From Clostridium sp. (lineage in GTDB: Bacteria; Bacillota; Clostridia; Clostridiales; Clostridiaceae): DNA of 55,532 nt. Where the stretch lies: contig NZ_JARIDH010000029.1 in the NCBI RefSeq assembly GCF_029267215.1, forward strand, positions 1 through 55,532, written 5' to 3'. The position numbers were made by a program, and so were the translations under genes. The notes under the pieces are model-generated. The model was given only the letters and a program-made list of their open reading frames with translations. It had not been told where the DNA came from and did no database searches. Below, one piece after another: positions 16,787-24,966 of the stretch. How positions within the stretch are numbered: position 1 is the first letter of the stretch; each line of letters opens with the position of its first letter.

Positions 16787-18493
16787 TTAATTTTTATCGA
16801 CTTTTTCCTTTGAATTAGCTATCAATAAGAATAAATCAATAAATACTTCTGGTAATGAGGTAAACTTAGGATATGCTAAATATCTTGGTTGCCATATAGG
16901 GGAAAACTTTGATTTATATCTTCTAAGTCCATCAAAACTATAGAATATATTTCCACTATTATAAACTAATCTAGCTAATTTTTCTTGTAGATGAGAATGC
17001 ATATTAAATCCAACATTGGAAAGTGGTGCTTCTCCCATACTAAAATGCTTATACCCTTTTTCCTTAAAGGTCAACAATAGATTTAACATTAAATAATCCA
17101 TAGAAGCATTAGGTGCCTCTTTATCTATTCTCATTAAATCAATAGCTACTGTTTTACCATCATTAGCGTCCATCAAGCTTACAAATCCCTTAATTTTATT
17201 TTCTTCTTCATTTTTTAATATGGCTACAGGTCCTCTTTGAATATAATCTTCACTAAACCAGCCTAAAGAAAATCCCTTTTCTTTTCTACTTCCTAGCCAC
17301 TTATCAGAAATCTCCTGCATTTGAGAAACTATCTCTTTACTAAATGGAGGTTCAATTATACTAAAACTATATCCTTCTCTTTCAACCCTTTTTAAAGTAT
17401 TTCTAAAAGCACTTTTCTTAGAACCAACTAAATTAAACTCCTCTAAATCTATAAGAGCTTCTTCTCCAAGCTTAAAGAAATAATATCCTGCATCATGATA
17501 AATAGAGAAATTCCTTTCTTCTATTTCATAAAATATAATTTCATATCCATATAGGTCAGTAAACTTTTGAAACTCTTCTATACTACTATAAAGATTTTCT
17601 CTTTTAGAAATAGGATCGCCTAAAACAATTATTTTATCTCTATACTTTGCATACATAATCAGAGATTTTCCTTCATTAGCCCAAAAAACTTTTTTATCCT
17701 TTAAGTAAACTAAATGTGAAAATATAGTTCCATAATCTATCTCCTTATAAAACTCTTCTATTTTACTTAAATCAGCATCTAAGTATCTTTCATCTTTTTC
17801 AATTTTTGGCATGGTTAAATACCAAATAATCAAAAATAATATAAATGCTACATAGTTATAAAAGGCCACCGTTAAATATTCTTTGGTGCTATGGAAGAAA
17901 TCCACATAATACCTATAATCTCTTGAAAAATGAATGTTGAATTTATGTGCAAATTTTGCAAATATTATTGTTACTAATGATAATATTATTATCATGGAAC
18001 TTAATTTAGTTAATTTCATAGGTATGCTTTCCCTATAAAAACTTTTCTTAGATAATATTAAAAATATTATAACAATTAAAATAAATATACCTTCTGTATA
18101 ATCAAATCCCTTGGTAAGAGAAAAAATTAAACCTATTATAAGTAGAGTAAGTGTTACATAATAGGCTCTTTTAACTTTAAAGAAAACCTCTCTAGATGTC
18201 ATTATTAGCATAAGGCCTATTAAAATCGAAACTCTGTGTGAAAACCTTAAAAATGATAAACTATATATATCATCAAACACTCTTATTTTATAGAGTATTG
18301 ATGGATAAATTCCAGATATTATCAATAAAATACCACTTAAAAATACTAATGCAGAAACTATAAAATTAGATATATCACTTAATATTTTGTAATTTTTTAA
18401 TAGCTTTTTTATATTTTCATAATTTCTCTTATCTATAAGAAATTTAATAACATTTTTTAAGTGACCATAGCTCTTTTTTATTGAGTACCACAT
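16787..18493 (-). CDS. MprF-like aminoacyl-phosphatidylglycerol synthase (short form)
   Basis: A 568-residue protein. Residues ~40-240 hold about seven hydrophobic helices. Residues ~270-550 match the DUF2156/LPG-synthase C domain (GDPISKRENL, FYEIEERNFSIYHDAGYYFFKLGEEALIDL, GSKKSAFRNTLKR, FSMGEAPLSNVG, RRYKSKFSPIWQPRYL). Family members transfer an amino acid from tRNA to phosphatidylglycerol and so lower membrane negative charge. The usual full MprF is about 850 residues with ~14 helices, so the flippase half is missing or reduced. C. perfringens is known to have two MprF-type synthases (alanyl and lysyl); which one this is, if either, cannot be told. AAAGGAG precedes the ATG. Confidence 0.85.
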   Translation of the reverse strand: MWYSIKKSYGHLKNVIKFLIDKRNYENIKKLLKNYKILSDISNFIVSALVFLSGILLIISGIYPSILYKIRVFDDIYSLSFLRFSHRVSILIGLMLIMTSREVFFKVKRAYYVTLTLLIIGLIFSLTKGFDYTEGIFILIVIIFLILSKKSFYRESIPMKLTKLSSMIIILSLVTIIFAKFAHKFNIHFSRDYRYYVDFFHSTKEYLTVAFYNYVAFILFLIIWYLTMPKIEKDERYLDADLSKIEEFYKEIDYGTIFSHLVYLKDKKVFWANEGKSLIMYAKYRDKIIVLGDPISKRENLYSSIEEFQKFTDLYGYEIIFYEIEERNFSIYHDAGYYFFKLGEEALIDLEEFNLVGSKKSAFRNTLKRVEREGYSFSIIEPPFSKEIVSQMQEISDKWLGSRKEKGFSLGWFSEDYIQRGPVAILKNEEENKIKGFVSLMDANDGKTVAIDLMRIDKEAPNASMDYLMLNLLLTFKEKGYKHFSMGEAPLSNVGFNMHSHLQEKLARLVYNSGNIFYSFDGLRRYKSKFSPIWQPRYLAYPKFTSLPEVFIDLFLLIANSKEKVDKN

Positions 18494-18540
18494 ATTCTCT
18501 CCTTTCTTTATTTTATAAATTATTCACATTTAATTGTCTC

Positions 18541-18569
18541 TAGTATATATAATTTTCCTTTATAAATCA
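18541..18569 (-). promoter_or_regulatory. Sigma-A promoter of the MprF-like gene
   Basis: The minus strand reads TTGATT (18569-18564), a 17-base spacer and TATACT (18546-18541), about 48 bases before the start codon. Confidence 0.7.
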
Positions 18570-18601
18570 AACCAGTTAAGGAGATTATAACCTTAACAGG
18601 T
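18569..18601. promoter_or_regulatory. Palindromic operator candidate upstream of the MprF-like promoter
   Basis: An inverted repeat AACC-A-GTTAAGG (18569-18580) / CCTTAAC-A-GGTT (18590-18601) has 11 paired positions around one A-A mismatch. It abuts the -35 box, which fits an activator or repressor site. Confidence 0.5.
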
Positions 18602-18623
18602 TAAATTTAATGATTATTTAAGA

Positions 18624-18658
18624 AAAAATAGAGCCTAATTTTAATATGCCCTATTTTT
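18624..18658 (-). terminator. Terminator after the thioredoxin-like gene
   Basis: Arms 18624-18634 and 18648-18658 (11 bp with one G-U in RNA) are followed by a T-run on the minus strand. Confidence 0.8.
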
Positions 18659-18677
18659 CAATTAAGATATATCTTCT

Positions 18678-19001
18678 CTATTGGTATAGATTGAAATATC
18701 TGTCTATTATTTTTTCTAACTCTACTACACTTATGTACTTAGCTTCTCTAAGCACCTCTTTTCCATCTATATAAAGTATTATTGAAGGAAACATAAATAT
18801 GCTTAACTGTGCTACTATATCTACGCTTTTTTGGGCTTGAACCTCTATAATCTTAGCATTAGGATATTTCTTAATTAATTCCTCTATCTTAGGTTTTAAT
18901 ACTTTGCAAACACAACAAGTATTTGTGCTTAAATATGCAAGTCTTATTCCTTTTTCTAAAGCAAAAGTTTTAAACTCTTCCTCACTTTTAATAATTCTCA
19001 A
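18678..19001 (-). CDS. Thioredoxin-like protein
   Basis: A small thioredoxin-fold protein of 107 residues from the chosen start. It has a CCVC (CxxC) redox motif where thioredoxins carry WCGPC, followed by KVLKPKIEELIKKYP and the cis-proline region MFPSIILYIDGK. It is probably a cytoplasmic disulfide oxidoreductase. Start choice: an ATG at 19022 lies right after the upstream gene's terminator stem and has no ribosome site. The TTG at 19001 has AAAGAAG 8 bases upstream and gives a normal thioredoxin N-terminus, so I prefer it, though the site is weak. It follows the esterase gene but is separated from it by a terminator. Confidence 0.72.
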   Translation of the reverse strand: MRIIKSEEEFKTFALEKGIRLAYLSTNTCCVCKVLKPKIEELIKKYPNAKIIEVQAQKSVDIVAQLSIFMFPSIILYIDGKEVLREAKYISVVELEKIIDRYFNLYQ

Positions 19002-19025
19002 AAAAACAACTTCTTTCAACATCTA

Positions 19026-19070
19026 AAATTAAAGGAATGAAATTCAAATAAAACTTCATTCCCTTAATTT
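19026..19070 (-). terminator. Terminator after the esterase gene
   Basis: A sixteen-base stem (19026-19041 with 19055-19070, one G-U in RNA) around AAGGAATGAA, followed by TTTAATTTT on the minus strand. Confidence 0.8.
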
Positions 19071-19113
19071 ATTATATCAACAATATTAATTTATTCAAAC
19101 TTTGATTTAATAG

Positions 19114-20076
19114 CTAAATTGTTAAAGCCCACTTATATATTCTATCATTAAGTTTTGGAAGATATGCTTCATGTCCATATTCATGATATACAACCACCTC
19201 TTTTTCTGCCTTTATATTATTATAGGCTGAAAATTGAGTTGATGGCGGACAAATATCATCCATTAAACTAATAGCCATATTAACCTTACATTTTATTCTA
19301 CTAGCTAAATTTTTAATATCTATATATCCCAAGGTATTAAATACATACTCTTCATTTTCATGATTAGGATCTATAAACTTAAAATATCTTTTTAATTCAT
19401 CATATGCCTCTCCTCCTAAATCCATAAACCATACTCTTTTATAGTCGCATAAAAATGGATAATATGCATATACTCCCTTGATTTTCTTTTCTAAAGCTGC
19501 ACAAGCTAAAGCTAAGGCTCCTCCCTGAGAACCACCTGTTGTTGCTACTCTATTTTCATCAATAAAATCCATATTCATTATTATTCTTGCTAATATAACT
19601 GTATCTAAAAATATACTTTTAAAAAGTAATTTCTCTTTCCCCTCTACTAACCCTCTAACAATATGTCCTTTTACAGTAATTCCTTTAACTCCTCCTAAAT
19701 CTTCTGAAAGCCCTGCTTGCCCTCTACAATCCATGGCAGCAACACACATTCCACTAGCTACATATTGTAATTTATTACTCCAATCTGTACTACTTCCTTG
19801 GTATCCGTGAAATTCTAATAATGCAGGAATTTTCCCTTCTATATTTTTAGGCTTCATAAATTTTGTATATATTCTTGCTCCATCTAAACTTGTAAAATAT
19901 AAATCATAACAATCTGCTATAGGACTTTCAAAATCAGCCTTTTTCATTTCTACTTCGTAGTTAAAATTCTCTAAATTTCTAAGTTCATTATCCCAAAATT
20001 CATTAAAATCCTTTGGAATAGGACTAATTCCTTTATAATCATAAAGTTTTTCTAAGGACATATCTAACATTGGCAT
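19114..20076 (-). CDS. CE7 family acetyl esterase (acetyl xylan esterase/cephalosporin-C deacetylase type)
   Basis: A 320-residue alpha/beta hydrolase. The nucleophile elbow is GGSQGG (Ser about residue 187). The acid Asp lies in SLMDDICPP and the base His in EYGHEAYLP. The early MPMLDMSLEKLYDYKGISP and the FHGYQGSSTDW oxyanion region are typical of CE7. It removes acetyl groups from small acetylated sugars in the cytoplasm (no signal peptide); the natural substrate is unknown. A GGGGGG run 6 bases upstream is its ribosome site. It is monocistronic by its own terminator. Confidence 0.92.
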   Translation of the reverse strand: MPMLDMSLEKLYDYKGISPIPKDFNEFWDNELRNLENFNYEVEMKKADFESPIADCYDLYFTSLDGARIYTKFMKPKNIEGKIPALLEFHGYQGSSTDWSNKLQYVASGMCVAAMDCRGQAGLSEDLGGVKGITVKGHIVRGLVEGKEKLLFKSIFLDTVILARIIMNMDFIDENRVATTGGSQGGALALACAALEKKIKGVYAYYPFLCDYKRVWFMDLGGEAYDELKRYFKFIDPNHENEEYVFNTLGYIDIKNLASRIKCKVNMAISLMDDICPPSTQFSAYNNIKAEKEVVVYHEYGHEAYLPKLNDRIYKWALTI

Positions 20077-20187
20077 AAAAATCCCCCCTTAAAGATAAAA
20101 AAATCCAAATAATACCATTTATTATATATAATATTATATTACATTGTTTTTTACAACTTTTTTATTTCTTTTTAACCTTATAAAGGA

Positions 20188-20305
20188 TTACTCTCTTTTA
20201 AACCAATCTTGATTTTACATAAGATAATTTATATGATATTTCATTGTTTATTGCACTCTCTTTTAGACTAACATTGATTTTACATAGAATTTTATTACCC
20301 TCTTA
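20188..20305. repeat. Two partial copies of a dispersed repeat
   Basis: ACTCTCTTTTA-A-AC-A-CTTGATTTTACATA at 20189-20222 and a second, longer copy at 20253-20305 are direct repeats of each other. The second continues into ACCCTCTTAA. Both match the arm of elements at 24758-24812, 34085-34314 and 39386-39482. They occupy the 358-base gap between the DUF3783 gene and the esterase gene, which holds no ORF. Confidence 0.65.
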
Positions 20306-20336
20306 AAACAAAATCTAAAAAATTTAATTAAAAGAA

Positions 20337-20366
20337 AAAATCTACAGAAAATAATCTGTAGATTTT
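20337..20366 (-). terminator. Terminator after the DUF3783 gene
   Basis: Perfect 12-bp arms AAAATCTACAGA (20337-20348) and TCTGTAGATTTT (20355-20366), followed by a TTTTTTCTTTT run on the minus strand. Confidence 0.9.
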
Positions 20367-20434
20367 AAAATAAATACCTCTATATAAATTAATACGTTTA
20401 AAAATTCATTGTATTAATTCAATTTTAAATACAC

Positions 20435-20863
20435 TTAAGCATTTTCATGAGTCTTCATATTTCCATTTCTTAATGCTCTTCTTTCTTCTATTAAATTCAT
20501 AAGTAAGTAATCCATTGTCCAATTCATAGAAGTTTCTGTAACAGTAGCAACTATAGGTCTTTGAATTCTTGCTTTTTTTAAATTTTCTAAGAAAACATGT
20601 ATTTTTCCAGGAGCTATAGCATTAAAGATTATTGCCTTTTCTTTAATTCCATTACTCTCGCTTTTTTCCATTTTATCTTCTAATACATTTTTTAAAACTT
20701 CATCAGAATTTTTATAATTTAAAACTATTTGGTCTTTTATTCCCATTATTCTAGCAAAGTTTTGAACTTTCTTTAATTCTTTATCTCCAAAATTATATAA
20801 AACTACACAACTTCTTCCTTCTTGTTCACTTCTATCTGAAATATCTATTTTCTCAAATGACAT
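20435..20863 (-). CDS. DUF3783 domain protein
   Basis: A 142-residue soluble protein resembling the uncharacterised DUF3783 family of clostridia (VVLYNFGDKELKKVQNFARIMGI; IFNAIAPGKIHVFLENLKKARI; the C-terminal NWTMDYLLMNLIEERR is the usual conserved end). No function is known. AGAGGTG lies 8 bases before the ATG. It follows the MFS exporter gene by 119 bases with no clear terminator between, so read-through is possible. Confidence 0.82.
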   Translation of the reverse strand: MSFEKIDISDRSEQEGRSCVVLYNFGDKELKKVQNFARIMGIKDQIVLNYKNSDEVLKNVLEDKMEKSESNGIKEKAIIFNAIAPGKIHVFLENLKKARIQRPIVATVTETSMNWTMDYLLMNLIEERRALRNGNMKTHENA

Positions 20864-20982
20864 ATTCTTTTCACCTCTAATTAAGAAATTATAATTATTA
20901 AATAATATTAGTAATTATAACACATATCATTTATTTTTCATATTATATATTTTGCTAGATAAATTCCTTTTATAATTAAATC

Positions 20983-22692
20983 TTATTTTATTGATTTATT
21001 TTCTTTGCTTTTTAATCTTTGATTTTTTGCAGTTATTAATTTATTATTTAGCATAAGTGTTAATACTAATCCAACTAAAGCTATAATAGAACATGCTAAA
21101 AATAACTTAGTATAACCAGTATTCATTGTATGTTGAAAAGCAGATTCTATTGAATTTTTAGAAGCATCTAATTTATCCATATAAGAATTTTGTATCATAT
21201 TTATATTTACATGTGGATTATTTTGAAATTTCTCTCCTAGCATTGCAAATTGTGACTTAACCATCTCTTTTACAAGACTAAAAATATTAGTAACACTTGC
21301 ATTACTCATTGCATTTGATAAACTTGAAGACGCTCCCCCTGGACTTGCCATTTTATTAGACATACCATTCATATGAGGCATAACTTTTTGCAATGCATCA
21401 GGAACTCTTCTTCCTGCATCTGATATAAAATTAATAAGTATATTAGGTGATACTGCAATACCTATTGATTTAACTAGAGATACTGCTGATTGTCCAACTG
21501 TAGCCTCACTATCTGGCACTAAGCTTAGCATTAAGTAGTTTATTGGAGTTCCCATTGAAAAACCTAATCCAAATCCCATAATAGCTAGTCCTATTACTAA
21601 ATTAATCATACCAGGATATCTTGTTGTTATATATCCTTGATAAAGGTTACCTATAATAACTAAACTCATACCTGTTATTAATACTTTTTTAACCCCTATT
21701 TTATCAATAAATTTTCCTCCTAAAGGTGCTGCCATACCTACAAAAACTGCAAATATTGTAGTTATATATCCACCAGTTCCCATTGGTGTTTTTAATATAT
21801 TTTCACTAAATTGAGGAATAAATACTGTTGCCATTAATCCACAACCTACAACTAAACTTAAGATTAAAGTTATTGAAATCTCTTTATTAGTGAAATATGA
21901 TAAGTTTATTACTGGATCTTCAGCTCTCTTTTCAGCCCAAACTAATAATGGTATTGATATTATAAATATTAATAAATATGGCCAAACATCTAATGATTTT
22001 ATTGAATTTGCAAAATCATAGAATTTTAAGTTTGTAGCTCCATACATTAAAGATAATATTAATATAGCTAATATACCTGAACCTAATATATCTAGTTTTT
22101 TAGGCTTTTCAGATGAAGTATTTTCTTCTAATCTAGTTGCTAAAAGCAATATTACTATACTTATTGGAACATTTACTAAGAATAAAAAGCCCCAATTTTT
22201 ATCTCCAAAAATAGAAAGTATTCCAGAACCTAATGTTGGCCCTATAACTGTTGCTATTCCATATATTCCACCAATCATACCTAAAGCGGATCCTCTTTTT
22301 TCAACTGGGAATGATGTTCCTATGTAAGCTGCTGCTATTGGCATTATACCACCGCCACCAATAGCTTCTAAAACTCTTGATCCTAGTAAAAATCCATAAC
22401 TATTTACATAATCTGAAATTCCACATAATAAAGAACCAATTCCAAACAATATTATGGCTACCATGTAGATTTTTTTTCTTCCAAACTTATCAGAAAGTTT
22501 ACCCATTATTGGCATTGACACAGCATAAGCCAAGGTATATATTGTTATAACCCATACACTTGCATCTTGAGAAACATTTAATCCATTTGCTATTACATCT
22601 CTTGCTGGAGATACTATTCCAGAGTCTATTGCACCCATGAATATTCCAAGCAAAAATACAACCATAGTCAAAGCTGTTGATTTTTTATTCAT
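20983..22692 (-). CDS. DHA2-type MFS multidrug exporter (EmrB/QacA family)
   Basis: A 569-residue, 14-helix proton-driven exporter. It has MFS motif A (GKLSDKFGRKK) between helices 2 and 3, the antiporter motif C region (GIYGIATVIGPTLGSGI) in helix 5, and an Asp in helix 1 (FMGAIDSGI). Between the last two helices there is an unusually large hydrophilic segment (about residues 425-530, Met-, Asn- and Ser-rich) that should lie outside the membrane. The substrate is unknown. The ribosome site AAAGG is weak. A palindrome about 95 bases upstream suggests local repression. Confidence 0.9.
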   Translation of the reverse strand: MNKKSTALTMVVFLLGIFMGAIDSGIVSPARDVIANGLNVSQDASVWVITIYTLAYAVSMPIMGKLSDKFGRKKIYMVAIILFGIGSLLCGISDYVNSYGFLLGSRVLEAIGGGGIMPIAAAYIGTSFPVEKRGSALGMIGGIYGIATVIGPTLGSGILSIFGDKNWGFLFLVNVPISIVILLLATRLEENTSSEKPKKLDILGSGILAILILSLMYGATNLKFYDFANSIKSLDVWPYLLIFIISIPLLVWAEKRAEDPVINLSYFTNKEISITLILSLVVGCGLMATVFIPQFSENILKTPMGTGGYITTIFAVFVGMAAPLGGKFIDKIGVKKVLITGMSLVIIGNLYQGYITTRYPGMINLVIGLAIMGFGLGFSMGTPINYLMLSLVPDSEATVGQSAVSLVKSIGIAVSPNILINFISDAGRRVPDALQKVMPHMNGMSNKMASPGGASSSLSNAMSNASVTNIFSLVKEMVKSQFAMLGEKFQNNPHVNINMIQNSYMDKLDASKNSIESAFQHTMNTGYTKLFLACSIIALVGLVLTLMLNNKLITAKNQRLKSKENKSIK

Positions 22693-22994
22693 TTTTTCAC
22701 AACCTTTCTTTAATTGTAAATTATATTAATTTAACTTTATTTAGTCATAATCCTAAATAAAAAATTAAACTAATACAATTCACAATGAACTATGTTCATA
22801 TTACTACTTTTTAAAATTAAACTCAAAAGCCAAATCTGCCTAAAAAAGTCTAAATTTTTGAAAAACATAGTTTTTTTTCTGTTTTATTTACATTTTATTA
22901 ACATTTTAAACTCAAGTATATTTATAAGCAATCCTATACTAAGCTTACTATATATTAATAAAACATTGAATATTATTTCATATAAACAAATTAA
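22693..22994. other. Intergenic region, only a palindrome seen
   Basis: This 302-base gap lies between the MFS start and the 3' end of the alarmone synthetase gene. Apart from the palindrome at 22785-22799 I see no convincing gene, terminator or RNA; plus-strand ORFs here look like AT-rich chance frames. Confidence 0.5.
22785..22799. promoter_or_regulatory. Operator-like palindrome upstream of the MFS exporter
   Basis: ATGAAC-TAT-GTTCAT is a perfect 6-bp inverted repeat with a 3-base centre, 93-107 bases upstream of the exporter start, near a weak TTGTGA/TTTTAT promoter. It resembles a TetR/MarR-type site, but no regulator is adjacent. Confidence 0.4.
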
Positions 22995-23795
22995 TTATTT
23001 TATTTGTTTTTTTAACCTTTTAATCTCTTCTTGTTGCTTTTTAATTATCTTTTCATATTCAGCCCTTTTATCAACTAGTTCATTGTTTAATGTATTTATT
23101 AATGAAGCCATTTCATCTGCACTCCCTACAATTCTATTAAAGAGTAAAAGATTAGATTTTAATATTTCTGGTATCTCTTGATGAGAATATCTTAGTCTAT
23201 GATCTATTTCTCCATATCCTTCCTCAAAAATAGTCCTTACTTGTATCTCAGCTATTGTTGTACTATCTTGGGTAAAATTTAATTCAACTAAATAATGAAC
23301 TGATCTATATCCTGACTTTCTTGAAATAACTTCTATTCCTAAATCATCAAAAATAGTTCTATCATCCCCATCTCTTATATTTGCAGTTATTTCTATTACA
23401 TTCCAAGTTTTTATTATGAAGTCATGTATTTCTTTCCATTGATCTTTAAAAATATGTAATACTCTTATTCCTATTAAATCTGTTATTTCATTTTTATAAT
23501 TATCTTCATTAAACTTAAAATTTTCTCCATACTTTTTTCTTCTATTTTCAGTTTTTCTTATGATTTTCTCAACTAATCTTTCTGGATTTTTTATTCTAGA
23601 CTTAACTGAATGAACATTCTCATTAGAACGTAATATATTAGCTATGAAATCTGCTTGATTTTCATAAGAACTTTTAAATCTAACAAAGTCTGAAAATATT
23701 TTTTCTAAATCCTTAAAATCAATATTATTTTTTGTAATCTCCTCTTCAACATGAGGATATTTTTCTAAAAATTTATTTTTATCTAAATTTCTCAT
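22995..23795 (-). CDS. RelA/SpoT-domain (p)ppGpp synthetase (small alarmone synthetase type)
   Basis: A 266-residue protein with a single synthetase domain and no HD hydrolase, TGS or ACT domain. Motifs follow the synthetase order: KSRIKNPERLVEKI (pyrophosphate-donor site), DLIGIRVLHIF, GYRSVHYLVEL and EIQVRTIFEEGYGEIDHRLRY. The C-terminal ~45 residues form a charged coiled coil (IIKKQQEEIKRLKKQ) that could mediate oligomerisation. It should make (p)ppGpp or a related alarmone. GGGGGAGG lies just upstream of the ATG. It is the third gene of an operon after msrB and a small unknown gene. Confidence 0.88.
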   Translation of the reverse strand: MRNLDKNKFLEKYPHVEEEITKNNIDFKDLEKIFSDFVRFKSSYENQADFIANILRSNENVHSVKSRIKNPERLVEKIIRKTENRRKKYGENFKFNEDNYKNEITDLIGIRVLHIFKDQWKEIHDFIIKTWNVIEITANIRDGDDRTIFDDLGIEVISRKSGYRSVHYLVELNFTQDSTTIAEIQVRTIFEEGYGEIDHRLRYSHQEIPEILKSNLLLFNRIVGSADEMASLINTLNNELVDKRAEYEKIIKKQQEEIKRLKKQIK

Positions 23796-23837
23796 AGATT
23801 ACCTCCCCCAATACATAAAAAACTACATTATATCATT

Positions 23838-24137
23838 TTACTTATTTATAATTTTTCTTAAATCCTCTAAACCTAACTTTATTTCCTCTTTAGAAAAGTT
23901 ATATCTTTTAAGTTCTTCTTCGCTTTTCTTATCTAAAAGCTTATACATCTTTTCCCCTATTTCATATACCCTCTCACTTTTATTATTCTCTGCCTCTCTA
24001 AAAAGCATATCCTCGGCTTCATCAATTTTCCCTTTAGAAATAAGACCTCTTAAAGTTATCCAAAGTATATCATCTTTTGTATATGAATCGCTTAATAAGA
24101 AATCTCCTTCTCCATCATTATTTAATAAAAATCCCAT
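23838..24137 (-). CDS. Uncharacterised small protein, middle gene of the msrB operon
   Basis: A 99-residue acidic, helical protein with no membrane segment and no family I can name with confidence. Its helical hairpin pattern (GKIDEAEDMLFREAENNKSERVYE) resembles small tetratricopeptide-like proteins. It starts 20 bases after the msrB stop and ends 42 bases before the alarmone synthetase start, with a GAGGGTGAT site upstream, so it is a real co-transcribed gene. Confidence 0.8.
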   Translation of the reverse strand: MGFLLNNDGEGDFLLSDSYTKDDILWITLRGLISKGKIDEAEDMLFREAENNKSERVYEIGEKMYKLLDKKSEEELKRYNFSKEEIKLGLEDLRKIINK

Positions 24138-24157
24138 TTTTAAATCACCCTCTCTTT

Positions 24158-24601
24158 TTACTCAAATATCTTCAAAAATTCTCCATATCCTTTTTCTTCA
24201 AGTTCCTCTTTAGGTATAAACTTTAAGGATGCTGAATTTATACAATATCTTAATCCTCCAAGCTCCTCTGGCCCATCACAAAATACATGACCTAAATGAG
24301 AATCTCCTAAATTACTTCTAACCTCTGTTCTCATCATACCATGACTTTTATCTGTCTTTTCTTTTATTATTTTTCTTTCTATTGGTTTTGAAAAAGCTGG
24401 CCATCCGCATGAAGAATAAAATTTATCCTTAGATGTAAACAATGGTTCCCCTGTTGTAATATCTACATATATTCCTTCCTCATGAAAATCCCAGTATTCA
24501 TTTGTAAAAGGTCTTTCTGTACCATTTTCCTGTGTTACATAATATTCTTCTTCAGTTAAGATTTTTTTAAGTTCTTCTTTCTCTTTTTTAACATATTTCA
24601 T
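24158..24601 (-). CDS. msrB: Peptide-methionine (R)-S-oxide reductase
   Basis: A 147-residue MsrB that reduces methionine-R-sulfoxide in oxidised proteins. The catalytic Cys is in RYCINSASL (Cys120) and the resolving Cys in SSCGWPAF (Cys65). GDSHLGHVF carries the substrate-binding His residues. The two CxxC zinc motifs of many MsrB proteins are absent, as in the non-zinc subgroup. The start at 24601 has GGAG 9 bases upstream; an in-frame codon 11 residues earlier lacks one. First gene of a three-gene unit with an alarmone synthetase. Confidence 0.95.
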   Translation of the reverse strand: MKYVKKEKEELKKILTEEEYYVTQENGTERPFTNEYWDFHEEGIYVDITTGEPLFTSKDKFYSSCGWPAFSKPIERKIIKEKTDKSHGMMRTEVRSNLGDSHLGHVFCDGPEELGGLRYCINSASLKFIPKEELEEKGYGEFLKIFE

Positions 24602-24757
24602 TTTTCTAATCTCCTCACTATACCTTATAACCAATATTCTGCTATTATACTTATTAAAAAATTTACATTCTTATTATAATAATATCTCCTTTTTAAATTC
24701 TATTATAATTATATAAAAAATTTTTTCAATAAATTAAATCTAAAGTACTTAATATAA

Positions 24758-24812
24758 GGCTCTCTTTTAAACTAGGGTTTATTTTAGATAGAACTTTTTT
24801 ACCCTCTTAAAA
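24758..24812. repeat. Partial copy of a dispersed repeat
   Basis: It begins GGCTCTCTTTTAAACTAG and continues TTTATTTTAGATAGAACTTTTTTACCCTCTTAA (described in parts). It matches the right arm of the 34085-34314 element when reversed. It lies in the 365-base gap between msrB and the deacetylase gene. Confidence 0.65.
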
Positions 24813-24902
24813 AGAATACTAATATAAAAAGCCTAATACTCATAAAGAAAAAAAGTTTATGAGTTAACAAACGAAGCATATTGGCGCTTTAAATTAACCT
24901 CT

Positions 24903-24948
24903 TCAAAAAAATAAACCGCATTAGCTTTTACTCTAATGCAGTTTATTT
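24903..24948 (-). terminator. Terminator after the polysaccharide deacetylase gene
   Basis: Sixteen-base arms at 24909-24924 and 24933-24948 (one G-U in RNA), followed by TTTTTT on the minus strand. Confidence 0.9.
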
Positions 24949-24966
24949 CCATTTACTTAAAATTCT

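Noticed and set aside
22792-23181. 129-residue plus-strand frame
   Set aside because: It overlaps the 3' end of the alarmone synthetase antisense and is a hydrophobic translation of AT-rich DNA.
24838-24863. Hairpin CTCATAAA...TTTATGAG
   Set aside because: It has no T-run and no adjacent gene end; it may be chance or part of the nearby repeat.
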